NCBI GenBank assembly: GCA_964388945.1
Contig: CAYMCM010000002.1
Span: 18,172 to 82,171 of the forward strand
Direction: 5' to 3'
From: Roseburia_D sp964388945
GTDB lineage: Bacteria; Bacillota; Clostridia; Lachnospirales; Lachnospiraceae
Length of the DNA: 64,000 nucleotides
Part shown: positions 1 to 9,270 of the stretch, piece by piece
Numbering within the stretch: position 1 is the first letter of the stretch
Layout: every line of letters starts with the position of its first letter
The notes under the pieces: generated by a model
The model's database searches: none
What the model was told of the DNA's origin: nothing
The model's input: only the letters and a program-made list of their open reading frames with translations
Program-made: the position numbers and the translations under genes

Positions 1-540
1 AATATCTTTTTCCTGCATGACTGCATAAAAAGAAAGCAGACTTTGTTCCAATATGCGGACAACATCTATGCGTTCCGGTTTCAGTTCCTGCGAAGATGTG
101 ACCACGCTGTATCGGAACAGTTCTTCGGTCAGGTTTTTCAATACCTCGGTTCTGTTCTGGATTTGTGAAAGATAACGCCGGATATTTTCACTTTTGTCTT
201 CGCGCTCCAACAAATCAAGATAACCATTGATCGCTGTAAGCGGCGTTCTTAAATCATGCGATATGTTGGTAACGGCTTCTTTTAATTCAAGGTCGCCCTG
301 CTGATAACGGTGACGTTCCCTGCGGAGCAGACGAAGCTGGATATTGATTTCGGAAGCCAGTTTTCGCATATAGGGGTCTTGGCTGGAAATGTCGATGAGA
401 GTGTTGGTATCTGCTGTCAATCTATCTTTGAATGCCTCCATAATTTCCTGTGCAGATCTGCGCAGGAAATAGATCTTTGCAGATAATACAAAGATGATAA
501 AAAGCAATATTACAATAATGATCGACAGCAGATGTTCCAT
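1..540 (-). CDS. Sensor histidine kinase, 3' end outside the window
   Basis: The first 180 residues are visible, starting at the ATG at 540. One membrane segment (residues 4-22) is followed by a short linker and a HisKA dimerisation domain. The H-box reads NISHDLRTPLTAI with the phospho-accepting His at residue 95. The catalytic ATPase domain lies beyond the left edge, so this is a boundary-cut gene and not a pseudogene. It starts 23 bp after the ABC permease and is the last visible gene of a minus-strand operon (regulator, ATPase, permease, kinase). It very likely phosphorylates the response regulator at 2386-3057. With only one membrane segment and almost no external loop it resembles intramembrane-sensing kinases linked to ABC transporters for peptide antibiotics; the signal is unknown. 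Confidence 0.93.
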   Translation of the reverse strand, partial: MEHLLSIIIVILLFIIFVLSAKIYFLRRSAQEIMEAFKDRLTADTNTLIDISSQDPYMRKLASEINIQLRLLRRERHRYQQGDLELKEAVTNISHDLRTPLTAINGYLDLLEREDKSENIRRYLSQIQNRTEVLKNLTEELFRYSVVTSSQELKPERIDVVRILEQSLLSFYAVMQEKDI

Positions 541-563
541 ACTAACGCTCCTTATTTCATATT

Positions 564-1400
564 TTATTTCAGATCTTTTCGGCGGAACACAGAAAAACCG
601 CATGCGGTCAAAAATACCGTCAAGCCCAAAGCACAAAAAGGAATATAAAAAGGATAGTTTGTGTCAGACATAATTGGTCGCAGAGCCTGACAGGAAGGAA
701 GCAGTGCATCGATACACTGGTAAACAATCCGCTTTGTGCCAGATAGATATTTGCTGTTGGGTATATTTTCCATGATCTCATATGCGCCATCTGCATTCAT
801 TACCATGCGGGTAGTGAATTCCGGCTGAGCTAAACCATTGCTGGCAGCAAATCCTCCCAGGATCAGAAATATGGCAATCAAAAGTCCAATAACAGCGGCT
901 CTGGTTTTATTGCTGTCCAACATAGAGATCAGGCAGAAAAGAGCAGCATAAGTGACGGTGGCAATGCAGGAATAGAGAAAACCAAAGAATGGAGCTTCTA
1001 ACCACAGTAAGATCTTCGTTCCAAGAGCAGGTAAACCAACAACCAGTGCACCGATCCAAAATGCCATCAAAAACAGGATTCCCACTGCAGTACATAAAAT
1101 CTGATTGGAAAGGTAAATTGGAAGTCTTTTGTGTCCTACAGAAATTTTGTTTCGGAATCCGCCATCACTGTATTCCGTTCCAATGAAAAAAGCTGTAAAA
1201 ACAGCCAGTGCAGGGCCGAGACATAGGTTTCCATTAAAAAAGTAAATGTTGGCGGCGGTGTTTGTATATCCGAGTTTTGTGATGTTTAGGTACATCATAA
1301 TATAAACAAAACCGCCATAGAAGCATAGAATACCAGCGATAAGCCAGAAAAAATGGCTGTACCATAGACGAGAAAAATTGGCAGATAACAGTTTACGCAT
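564..1400 (-). CDS. ABC-2 type transporter permease
   Basis: 278-residue integral membrane protein with about six hydrophobic segments and a large loop between segments 1 and 2, as in ABC-2 permeases that pair with BcrA/CcmA-like ATPases. I chose the ATG at 1400 over the upstream GTG at 1409 because GGAGGTGG lies at the right distance before it. It overlaps the end of the ATPase gene by 8 bp, which indicates translational coupling. With the neighbouring ATPase it probably exports or removes a hydrophobic compound or peptide from the membrane. The substrate cannot be read from the sequence; coupling to a two-component system suggests antimicrobial-peptide defence (inference). Confidence 0.85.
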   Translation of the reverse strand: MRKLLSANFSRLWYSHFFWLIAGILCFYGGFVYIMMYLNITKLGYTNTAANIYFFNGNLCLGPALAVFTAFFIGTEYSDGGFRNKISVGHKRLPIYLSNQILCTAVGILFLMAFWIGALVVGLPALGTKILLWLEAPFFGFLYSCIATVTYAALFCLISMLDSNKTRAAVIGLLIAIFLILGGFAASNGLAQPEFTTRMVMNADGAYEIMENIPNSKYLSGTKRIVYQCIDALLPSCQALRPIMSDTNYPFYIPFCALGLTVFLTACGFSVFRRKDLK

Positions 1401-2307
1401 GATTGCCACCTCCGATCAGGGATAGATAATAGCTTTCGAGACTTTCGTCTTTTTCTTTCATGGAAAATACTTCGCAGTTTTCTTTTGCCAGAGCTTTTGT
1501 CAGCTTTGTGACATTGACTTTTGCGAATACGTCAGCCGCTCTGTCAGATATGATTTTATATTCCAGCTTCAGGGAGTCCAATACACGAGCCAAAGCAGAA
1601 GTATTGCTTACTTCCATGCGGGTACATTTGCGGCAGGCAGTGTCCAGTTCTTCTGCACTCAGTTCTTTTACCATGTGACCGTTATTTATGATGCCGTAAT
1701 GAGTTGCAAGACGGGAAAGCTCATCCAGAATGTGACTGGAGATTAGAACGGTAATCTGTTTTTCGCGGTTCAGTTTCAAAATCAGCTCCCGCATTTCTAC
1801 AATGCCCTGAGGGTCAAGGCCATTGGCCGGCTCGTCCAGAACCAGAAAATCAGGATCACCGGATAGAGCAATGGCAATGCCGAGGCGTTGTTTCATACCA
1901 AGAGAAAAGTTTTTGGCTTTTTTCTTTCCGGTGTTGTCAAGTCCTACCAACTTCAATAATTCCTGAATACCATCGAAGGACGGCAGACCGAGAATGAGAT
2001 ACTGTTGTTTTAGATTTTCTTCCGCAGTCATGTCCATATAAATAGACGGAGTTTCCACTACGGCACCCATACGGCGGCGGGATTTGAAGATATCCCTGCT
2101 GTCATTGCGGATACCATATAGCGTAAAATCACCGGAAGTCGGTTCCTGCAATCCGCAGATCAAACGGATCAGCGTGGTCTTGCCTGCACCGTTTTTTCCG
2201 ACAAAGCCATAAATAGAGCCTTTGGGGATGTTCATGGTAAGATCATTCAATGCCGGAAAATTTTTATATTTTTTTGTCAGGTGGCTGGTTTGTAAAATAT
2301 AGTCCAT
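1393..2307 (-). CDS. ABC transporter ATP-binding protein
   Basis: 304 residues with Walker A GKNGAGKTT (about residues 38-46), signature FSLGMKQR, Walker B FLVLDEPANGLDP and the H-loop region SSHIL. It is a single ATPase domain of the bacitracin/lantibiotic-resistance type with a C-terminal extension of about 80 residues. The start at 2307 is preceded by AAAGGAGGAAAC. It powers the permease encoded immediately downstream with an 8-bp overlap. The 78-bp gap to the response-regulator gene contains a -10 box and repeated motifs listed separately, so the transporter genes probably have their own regulated promoter. Confidence 0.92.
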   Translation of the reverse strand: MDYILQTSHLTKKYKNFPALNDLTMNIPKGSIYGFVGKNGAGKTTLIRLICGLQEPTSGDFTLYGIRNDSRDIFKSRRRMGAVVETPSIYMDMTAEENLKQQYLILGLPSFDGIQELLKLVGLDNTGKKKAKNFSLGMKQRLGIAIALSGDPDFLVLDEPANGLDPQGIVEMRELILKLNREKQITVLISSHILDELSRLATHYGIINNGHMVKELSAEELDTACRKCTRMEVSNTSALARVLDSLKLEYKIISDRAADVFAKVNVTKLTKALAKENCEVFSMKEKDESLESYYLSLIGGGNHA

Positions 2308-2333
2308 ATCGTGTTTCCTCCTTTGATGAATTT

Positions 2334-2391
2334 AGTATACAAAACAAAAGTCATCAAAGTGGTCAAGAAAAACGTCAAGATTTGGTCAAGA
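2334..2391 (-). promoter_or_regulatory. Promoter with three direct TCTTGAC repeats before the ABC genes
   Basis: On the minus strand TCTTGAC occurs three times (2385-2391, 2374-2380, 2362-2368), spaced 11 and 12 bp. About 22 bp further downstream is TATACT (2334-2339), a good -10 box, with the ATPase ATG about 27 bp beyond. Direct repeats one helical turn apart near the -35 position are the usual arrangement for OmpR/PhoP-family regulators. The regulator gene lies immediately upstream and its stop codon overlaps the first repeat. That it binds here is inference. Confidence 0.6.
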
Positions 2392-3057
2392 TTTTTGTTT
2401 TGTCAGTCTGAAACCGATGCCCCATACAGTTTCGATATAATCCATGCCGCTCACATCCTGCAATTTCTTACGCAGGTTGCTGATATGCTGTTTTAAAGAA
2501 CGCTCGGTGCAGTCAGGTGTGTCTATGCTGATGCGGTCTAAAAGCACACTTTTTGCAATGACATGTTCCGGGTTTTCCATCAGCAGTTTTAAGATAGCAT
2601 ATTCTGTTCTGGTCAGCTTTACCGACTGTTCCTGAACAGTCAGAGCAAGGGACATGGTATCAAGAACCAGATCTCCGACAGAAAGAGAATTGCGCTCCAC
2701 ATGCTGTTTCGCCTTACGCAGCGAAACGGTAATGCGGGCAAGTAATTCTTTCGTATCAAAGGGTTTTGTCATATAATCGGCGGCACCGTTTAAAAGCAGA
2801 TTTACTTTGTCCTGCACATCCACCTTTGCACTGAGAACGATAACCGGAATATTCTCAATGTGTGGAAGGACTTCTTCGCCGGACAGCCCGGGCAGCATCA
2901 GATCCAGCAGAACCAGATCCGGTTTGTTTTGTGAAAGAAGATATAATGCTTCGGTGCCTGAGTATGCACGAAGAATGGCATAACCCTCCTGTGTCAGCAC
3001 TTCTGTCAGCATATCTCCAATATAAACATCATCATCGATGATAGCGATTGTTTTCAT
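2386..3057 (-). CDS. OmpR-family response regulator
   Basis: 223 residues: a receiver domain with acidic pocket D8-D10, phospho-acceptor D52 in LVLLDLMLPG and the conserved Lys in MTKPF, followed by a winged-helix DNA-binding domain ending ETVWGIGFRL. The longer reading frame from 3105 is less likely, because GAAGGAAC stands at proper spacing before the ATG at 3057. Its partner kinase is probably the gene at 1-540, separated from it by the ABC transporter pair. The likely target is the repeat-bearing promoter just downstream. Confidence 0.93.
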   Translation of the reverse strand: MKTIAIIDDDVYIGDMLTEVLTQEGYAILRAYSGTEALYLLSQNKPDLVLLDLMLPGLSGEEVLPHIENIPVIVLSAKVDVQDKVNLLLNGAADYMTKPFDTKELLARITVSLRKAKQHVERNSLSVGDLVLDTMSLALTVQEQSVKLTRTEYAILKLLMENPEHVIAKSVLLDRISIDTPDCTERSLKQHISNLRKKLQDVSGMDYIETVWGIGFRLTKQKS

Positions 3058-3274
3058 ATATCGTGTTCCTTCATGAAGTTTTAGGATTTTCATATATTTT
3101 ATCACATTACCGCAAGCGTGGGAACATTTGCATAGAAAAATCGACTATAAACCATTGTGGAAAATGTTCATAGATAGGGATGTGTGTAGCAATGGATTGG
3201 ATGATATTGTAGAAATTCAAAGAGACAATGGAGGTATGTCGAAATATTCATATTGTCGTGCAAATACCTTTACT

Positions 3275-3373
3275 TCAAGTCTGTGTTCGTTGGGATATCG
3301 TAGCAAGACAAGGCAATCTGTAATCACCTTGCATTTCATACTGCACGCCTTGTTGTTCAAATAATGTTGTCAT
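3275..3373 (-). pseudogene. tnpV-like transposon protein fragment
   Basis: Starting at 3373 behind a strong ribosome site (AAGGAGG), the minus strand encodes MTTLFEQQGVQYEMQGDYRL and three more residues like the N-terminus of TnpV, a small protein common on Firmicute conjugative and mobilisable elements. The match stops after about 23 residues and the frame closes at residue 32, whereas TnpV is normally about 120 residues. No other element genes or insertion-sequence ends are visible nearby. The rest of 3058-3606 holds no convincing gene; two plus-strand frames there (3128-3364, 3375-3587) lack ribosome sites and resemble nothing I know. Confidence 0.6.
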
Positions 3374-3555
3374 AATGAACCTCCTTGATTTTGATGTGCT
3401 AATTATAAATCAAGTCGAATCAAAAGACGAATGTGCGGATTTTATGGCAAAAGAAAAAGGATCTGACCTTCTAAGTCAAAGCCGAAAATCTTCCCTTTGC
3501 AATGCCACAGATGTAATGAGTTTCTATACTGCCTTATTTTTTGCAATACAGCGTA

Positions 3556-3583
3556 TTGACCATGCACAAAAGATATGTATAAT
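3556..3583 (+). promoter_or_regulatory. Sigma-A-type promoter of the first toxin-antitoxin pair
   Basis: TTGACC (3556-3561), a 16-bp spacer and TATAAT (3578-3583) lie 23 bp before the antitoxin ATG at 3607. The antitoxin has its own ribosome site, AGAAGGAGAT. RelB-type antitoxins usually repress their own promoter; I did not find a clear palindrome here. Confidence 0.7.
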
Positions 3584-3606
3584 ATGAAATAGAAGGAGAT
3601 GAATGT

Positions 3607-3885
3607 ATGGCAACAACGAATGTAACAATCAGAATGGATGAAGAATTAAAAAAACAGGCAGAAGAATTATTTGCGGATTTGGGGATGAATATGACTACAG
3701 CGATTGTCACTTTTACAAAACAGGCAGTAAGGGAACAGGCAATTCCGTTTGTTATTTCGAGAAATATGCCAAATCAGGAAACGGTACAGGCAATAGAAGA
3801 AATACGGGAGTTGAAGAAAAATTCGAATAAGAAAACATATTCCAGTTTTGGAGAATTGTTAAAGGAAGTGGAAGCGGATGTATAG
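3607..3885 (+). CDS. RelB/DinJ-family antitoxin
   Basis: 92 residues. The N-terminus (ATTNVTIRMDEELKKQAEEL) is a ribbon-helix-helix DNA-binding element typical of RelB/DinJ. The acidic, flexible C-terminus would wrap the toxin. It overlaps the toxin start by 8 bp (ATGTATAG), the standard arrangement of these modules. The partner toxin gene is frameshifted, so this antitoxin may be an orphan, possibly still acting as a DNA-binding repressor. Confidence 0.9.
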   Translation: MATTNVTIRMDEELKKQAEELFADLGMNMTTAIVTFTKQAVREQAIPFVISRNMPNQETVQAIEEIRELKKNSNKKTYSSFGELLKEVEADV

Positions 3886-4145
3886 GATTGTATCCTCAAC
3901 AAAATTTAAGAAAGATTTGAAATTAATTATAAAAAGAGGATATGAGACTTCTTGACGATATCGTATCAAAATTGGCAAATGGTGAAACATTACCAGACAA
4001 GAACAGGGATCATCCACTTATAGGAACTTTTGCAGGATCTAGAGAGTGTCATATCACACCGGATTGGTTGTTAGTCTATGAGATTGATGATGGTGAACTG
4101 TTGCTTTATCTTACAAGGACAGGCAGTCACAGTGATCTGTTTTAA
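3878..4145 (+). pseudogene. YafQ-family toxin with a frameshift
   Basis: From the ATG at 3878 the frame reads MYRIVSSTKFKKDLKLIIKR then GYETS and stops. The remaining toxin, beginning RLLDDIVSKLANGETLP and ending LTRTGSHSDLF, continues in the +1 frame to 4145. Removing one A near 3947 restores one frame of about 88 residues, the normal YafQ length, reading ...GYELLDDIV. The conserved RECHITPDWLLVY region and the C-terminal SDLF are intact. YafQ toxins are ribosome-dependent mRNA endonucleases. This copy is probably inactive, unless the extra base is an assembly error or the frame is recoded. Confidence 0.82.
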
Positions 4146-4177
4146 AAGCAACTGCGGACTGAGGTATAACAGGCAAT

Positions 4178-5161
4178 ATGAGACAGGAACTTTTGGAAGA
4201 ATTGCTGATCGTATCAGAAGAAGAAAAAAAGTACAGATCAGGACAGGAAAATATCGAAGAACAACTATATGCAAGAGAATCGATCACGGAGATCGAACGG
4301 GAAAAGCTGCTGCAAAGAGGGCGGCTCGTTACAGTGCGTCCTCACAGTCGTTTTGTGCATTTTCCGGAGCACAAGCATAATTATGTGGAAGTTATGTATG
4401 TTGTGCAGGGAAGTATTACACATTATATTGAAGGAAAAGAGCTCACTCTGCAAAAAGGAGATGTACTATTGCTGAATCAGCATGTGGTACATTCGATCAA
4501 GCGTGCAGAATACGAGGATATCGGAATCAATTTTATTGCACTTCCGGAATTTTTTGAGGTGCCGCTGTCCATGCTGAACGAGAAGAACGTGCTTGCGGAA
4601 TTTATCATCGGAGCATTGAGACAGAAGAATCCGGTTTCCCATTACCTCTTATTTCGCTTAAAGGAAAATCCGCAGGTGGAGAATCTGATGGAAAACATGA
4701 TTGCATCCATGCTGCATGAGCACGCAAATGAGGATATCATGAATCAGTATTCGATGGGACTGGTGTTTTTGTATCTGCTTGAGCATCTGGAGAATCTGAG
4801 CCATAATTCATCCATCGACTATAAAGAAACGATCGTGCAGGCGGTGCTTGCCTATATCAACAGTGACTGTCGGAATGCGAATCTCACAAAGATCGCAGAG
4901 GATACGCATCAGTCAGTGACAGTTTTAAGTAAGCTGATCAAACAGAAGACCGGATGCAATTTTCAGGAACTTTTGCAGCGCAGGCGTTTTGAGACAGCGG
5001 TACGACTTCTGCTCGATACGGATCTTGCGATCGAGGAGATCGCACTGGATGTCGGATATGAAAATCAGAGCTATTTTTTCCGGCAGTTTAAAAACCGTTA
5101 TGGAATGACACCGAGAAAGTACCGCATGGAACATAAAAAAGATATACAGGTACGATTATAA
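4178..5161 (+). CDS. AraC-family transcriptional regulator with cupin sensor
   Basis: 327 residues: an N-terminal region of about 50 residues, a cupin-like ligand-binding domain (about 55-135, with HFPEHKHNYVEV), and a C-terminal pair of helix-turn-helix motifs (about 225-320) ending in the AraC signature VGYENQSYFFRQFKNRYGMTPRKYR. The ATG is preceded by GAGGTATAAC. It closely resembles in layout the AraC regulator at 27469-28488. It sits just before the broken GH3/GH78 genes, which it presumably once controlled as a sugar-responsive activator (inference). Confidence 0.9.
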   Translation: MRQELLEELLIVSEEEKKYRSGQENIEEQLYARESITEIEREKLLQRGRLVTVRPHSRFVHFPEHKHNYVEVMYVVQGSITHYIEGKELTLQKGDVLLLNQHVVHSIKRAEYEDIGINFIALPEFFEVPLSMLNEKNVLAEFIIGALRQKNPVSHYLLFRLKENPQVENLMENMIASMLHEHANEDIMNQYSMGLVFLYLLEHLENLSHNSSIDYKETIVQAVLAYINSDCRNANLTKIAEDTHQSVTVLSKLIKQKTGCNFQELLQRRRFETAVRLLLDTDLAIEEIALDVGYENQSYFFRQFKNRYGMTPRKYRMEHKKDIQVRL

Positions 5162-5180
5162 AAATGAAAAATGAAAGAAG

Positions 5181-5234
5181 AATGTCTCTTGAGCAAACCG
5201 GATATGAGCCGGATCGGTTCAGGAGACATTTTTT
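5181..5234 (+). terminator. Rho-independent terminator after the AraC gene
   Basis: AATGTCTCTTGA pairs with TTCAGGAGACATT (one G-U pair); an inner CCGG/CCGG pair extends the stem, and a run of T follows. It ends the AraC transcript, so any expression of the GH3 fragment behind it would need its own promoter, and I see none. Confidence 0.75.
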
Positions 5235-5292
5235 ACGGCAAAAGAATGCCGGATGCGGATGAAAAAATGTCGGATTTAATTTGCTGTCATAA

Positions 5293-6441
5293 AAAATAGT
5301 TGCCACAGCAGTAAAGCATTTTCCGGGAGATGGTATAGATGAAAGAGATCAGCATCTTCTGACCAGTGTCAATACATTAAGTTGTGAAGAGTGGGATGAC
5401 AGCTACGGAGAAATCTATCGGGAAATGATAAAAGCTGGAACATTGACGATTATGGCTGCGCACATTGCGATGCCGGCATATGAAGCGTATTTCGATAAAA
5501 AGGAATGCACCACGATGATTCCCGCAACATTATCAGAGAATTTATTAAAGCATCTGCTTCGTGAAAAGCTGGGATTCAATGGACTGATCACAACAGATGC
5601 TACACCGATGGCAGGATTCTGCAGCGCAATGGAGCGAAAAAAAGCGATCCCGCTCAGCATAGAAAACGGCTGTGATGTTATTCTTTTTAACCGGAATCTG
5701 GATGAGGATATCCGTTATATGATGGAAGGATATGCAGAGGGTATCTTATCTGAAGGGCGGCTGGAAGAAGCGGTAAAACGTATTCTTGCGACTAAGGCGG
5801 CGTTGAAGCTTCCGCAAAAGAAGCAGGAAGGAACGCTTGTCCCGGAAGCGGAAGCATTGGGTATCCTGCGGTGCAAAAAGCATGAGAACTGGGCTGCGGA
5901 ATGTGCGGATCATGGTGTGACCTTAGTGAAAGATACGCAGGATCTGCTGCCGATACATCCGGACAAACAAAAACGCATATTGCTTGAGATCATGGGTGAT
6001 TTTTCATCAAATGAGCGTGTGACAGGTTATTTTAAACAAAAACTTGAAAAAGAAGGATTTGAGGTGACCGTATACAAAAACGAGGGATTTGAGGTCATGG
6101 AAGACACGGTCGAAGAGTTTAAAAGCCGCTATGATCTGATCCTTTATCTGGCAAATATCGAAACGGCTTCCAATCACACGACAGCACGTTTGAACTGGCA
6201 TACAATGTTCGGACTTGGAAATAATATGCCGTGGATGGTGCATGAAATAGCGACCATGTTCATCAGCATAGGAAATCCGTATCATTTGTTAGATGCGCCA
6301 ATGGTAAAAACATATATCAACGGATATTGTAATTCTGAATATGTGATGGATGCAGTTATGGAAAAGATCATGGGGCGCAGTGCATTTAAGGGAACATCTC
6401 CGGTAGATCCGTTTTGCGGAAGAGCAGATCTGAAATTTTAA
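5293..6441 (+). pseudogene. 5'-truncated GH3 glycosidase
   Basis: The open frame begins abruptly at 5293 with KIVATAVKHFPGDG, in the middle of a GH3 barrel, and has no start codon until the ATG at 5425. Compared with the intact paralogue at 17637-19322 about 185 N-terminal residues are missing. The remainder is colinear and keeps the DQHLLTSVN loop, the nucleophile region ITTDATPMAGF and the C-terminus ending DPFCGRADLKF. The family contains NagZ-type beta-glycosidases. Lacking the first half of the barrel it should not fold into an active enzyme. The gene is followed 13 bp later by the broken GH78 gene. Confidence 0.85.
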
Positions 6442-6454
6442 AGGAGGTAATGAA

Positions 6455-9083
6455 GTGAAGATTACAAATCTGAAGATAAACGGGATCAAAGATCCGATCG
6501 GATATACGTTTGACCATCTGCTATGTTCTTGGAATGTGGAAGAGGCGCAGGGGAAGGAGCAGACCAATGCCGTGATCGAAGTCAGCCTGACAGAGGATTT
6601 TAAAGAACTGGCATATCGGAAAGAAGGCAGGGATCTTAAACAGAACGGTGAAAAAATAGAAATGGAGTTAAAACCGCGCACTACATATTATTACAGAGTC
6701 ACGGTGGAGTCAGAAGCAGAAGAATGTGGCGTAAGCCGAGCCGGGTTATTTGAAACCGGAAAGATGGAAGAAGAGTGGACGGGCAGATGGATCACTGCGC
6801 AAAAAGAAGATAATTTTCATCCTGTTTTTGAAAAAGAGTTTACGGTAAGCAAAAAGGTAAAAAGAGCAAGACTTTATATCACCGGAGTGGGGCTTTTTGA
6901 AGCATATCTGGATGGGGAAAAGATCGGAAATGAATATCTGACGCCATATATAAACAATTATGAATCGGAGATTCAGGTCATGACGTTTCCAATGGAAAAA
7001 TATCTGAAAGATAAAAAGGAACATAAACTTTCCGTTATTCTTGGAAAAGGCTGGTATATGGGAACCTTTGGTCTTGAATTAGAAAAGAATAATTATGGAA
7101 GCAAAATGGCACTGATCGGGGAACTTCATTTGGAATATGAAGATGGAGAGCAAGAAATCATAGCAACAGACGACAGTTTTGTGTATTCCGGTTGTGGAAA
7201 AAGAGTCATTGCCGGTCAAAGAGATCATTTATACACCGGCAGAGGAGATCGTGCTTGACATGGGACAGAATTTCGCCGGATTCATGGAATTTGATGCGGA
7301 TTTTCCAAAAGGAACAAAGATCGTTCTGGATTTTGGTGAACTTTTGCAGAACGGAAATTTCTATAATAAGAATTACAGGGATGCAAAAGCGCAGTTTGTC
7401 TATGTGTCCGATGGGAGAAAAGAGCGTGTACGTCCGCATTTTACCTTTTTCGGATTTCGTTATGTTCGCGTGATGGGCTGGCCGGGGGTACTGGAAAAAG
7501 AAAAATTTACCGGAAAAGTCATCTACTCGGATATTGAACGGACGGGAGACATCATAACTTCGGATAAAAAGATAAATCGTCTGTATCAGAATACCGTATG
7601 GGGATTAAAATCCAATTTTATCGATATTCCGACAGACTGTCCGCAGCGGAGTGAGAGGCTTGGCTGGACAGGGGATGCGCAGGTGTTTGCACCAACAGCA
7701 AGCTATCATATGGATACGAGGGCATTTTTCCATAAGTTTATTCGGGATCTGCGCGGAGAACAGGAAATACTGGAAGGTGCGATACCGAATTTCCTGCCGA
7801 ATATGGGACATAAGAAAGATACGGGAAGTGTGTGGGGAGACATTGCAGCATTTCTTCCGGATACCTTGTATACTTATTACGGAAATGCAGAAGAAATGGA
7901 ATATTGTTATCCGTTGATGAAAGACTGGGTAGACTATATTGACCGCAATGATGCTGCCAGAGGAAAAAGAAAGTATCTATTCGATTTCGGAGATACGTTC
8001 GGAGACTGGCTGGCTTTAGACGGTGCCACGCCAACCAGTTTTAAAGGAGGCACAGATGATACTTATATTTCATCTGTGTATTATTACAGGTCAGCCCAGA
8101 TCGTCCGTCAGATGGCGGAACGGCTGGATCGGAAAGAGGATGCGGTTTCTTATGCAAATCTGGAGAAAAAGATCAGGCAGGCAGTGCTGGATGAGTTCTT
8201 TTCACCGACAGGGCGGCTTGCGATCGATACACAGGCAGCGTATGTGATCGCTCTAAAGTTTAAGGTCTATATTGACCGGGAAAAGCTGATCGCACAGTTT
8301 AAAGAAAGACTCAAAAAAGATATGTTCCAGATCAAATGCGGTTTTGTCGGGGCACCGCTGTTGTGCAGTGTGCTTGCAGAGGCAGGAGAGTATGAACTGG
8401 CATATGATTTCCTTTTAAAAGAGGGATTTCCAAGCTGGCTGTACAGTGTCAATCTGGGGGCAACTACGGTCTGGGAACGCTGGAATTCGGTAATGCCGGA
8501 TGGAACGATCAGTGATACAGGAATGAATTCTTTAAATCATTATGCTTATGGTTCCGTAATGGAATTTGTTTATGCCTATGCTGCAGGTATCCGTCCGTTG
8601 GAAGCGGGATTTCGAAAGGCTTTGCTGGCACCGCATCCGGACATCCGTATCCGGAATATGGAATGCAGATATCGGTCGGCAAATGGTTTATATGTTTGTA
8701 ACTGGGATATTGAAAAAGACGGAAAACTGTCCGTTCATATGGAAGTTCCGTTTAACTGCGAAGCAAGAGCCGAGCTGCCGGGATATGAACAGGAACAGAT
8801 GACGCTTGCGGCGGGCAATTATGATTTTTCGTATTATCCAAAGAAAGATTTCCGCAAACCGTATGGCGAAAGCACAACGCTTGCAAGACTGGCAAATGAC
8901 GAGAAGGCTATGCAGATACTTGGAAAGTATACACCGGCACTGGCAGGGATCGCGGCATCAAGAGATCCGGAAATGGGAGCTAATTCTCTTGAAGCATTGC
9001 GTCATATGACATTTTTGCCGTTTGATCCGGATGCAATGGAGCAGGCGATAAAAGAGATCAGCGAGATCGTTGTAAATGAATAA
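6455..9083 (+). pseudogene. GH78 alpha-L-rhamnosidase interrupted by frameshift and deletion
   Basis: Two overlapping frames make up one GH78 protein. Frame 1 (6455-7258, GGAGG ribosome site) covers the N-terminal beta-sandwich domains. It fits the family until ATDDSFVYSG and then runs into unrelated sequence. Frame 2, entered near 7185, resumes with PVVEKESLPVKEIIYTPAEE and covers the (alpha/alpha)6 barrel to 9083, including DCPQRSERLGWTGD, which carries catalytic acidic residues in this family. The segment normally joining these parts (roughly 50-60 residues, estimated from family knowledge) is absent. A deletion that also shifted the frame is the simplest explanation. The enzyme would remove terminal L-rhamnose from glycosides. 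Confidence 0.85.
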
Positions 9084-9092
9084 GACGTGGTC

Positions 9093-9254
9093 ATGATGAT
9101 GGAAAAAACAATTCGACTGAGCACTACGAATGATGTCTTAAATTTATGGCATATATGCAATACGGCAAAAGCGGAATGCAAAATAGGATATATGGATATG
9201 AAAAATGGCTGGAAAAACGGTGCAAAGATGATACGAAAATATGAATCCTTTTGA
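9093..9254 (+). CDS. Doubtful 53-residue open frame
   Basis: Between the GH78 pseudogene and the palindromic repeat an open frame starts with three ATG codons and begins MMMEKTIRLSTTNDVLNLW. No good ribosome site precedes it. The N-terminus vaguely recalls small HPr-like proteins of Lachnospiraceae, but it is too short (those have about 80 residues) and lacks a recognisable active site. It may be a gene remnant or chance. Confidence 0.2.
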   Translation: MMMEKTIRLSTTNDVLNLWHICNTAKAECKIGYMDMKNGWKNGAKMIRKYESF

Positions 9255-9270
9255 TCCAAACGTTTCCCAG

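Noticed and set aside
3128..3587. Two plus-strand frames of 78 and 70 codons
   Set aside because: No ribosome sites and no similarity I recognise; the first runs over the tnpV fragment on the other strand.
6007..6285. Minus-strand open frames inside glycosidase genes (also at 31517-31891, 32009-32386 and 33324-34046)
   Set aside because: They are antisense shadows of strongly supported genes and have no ribosome sites or similarity.
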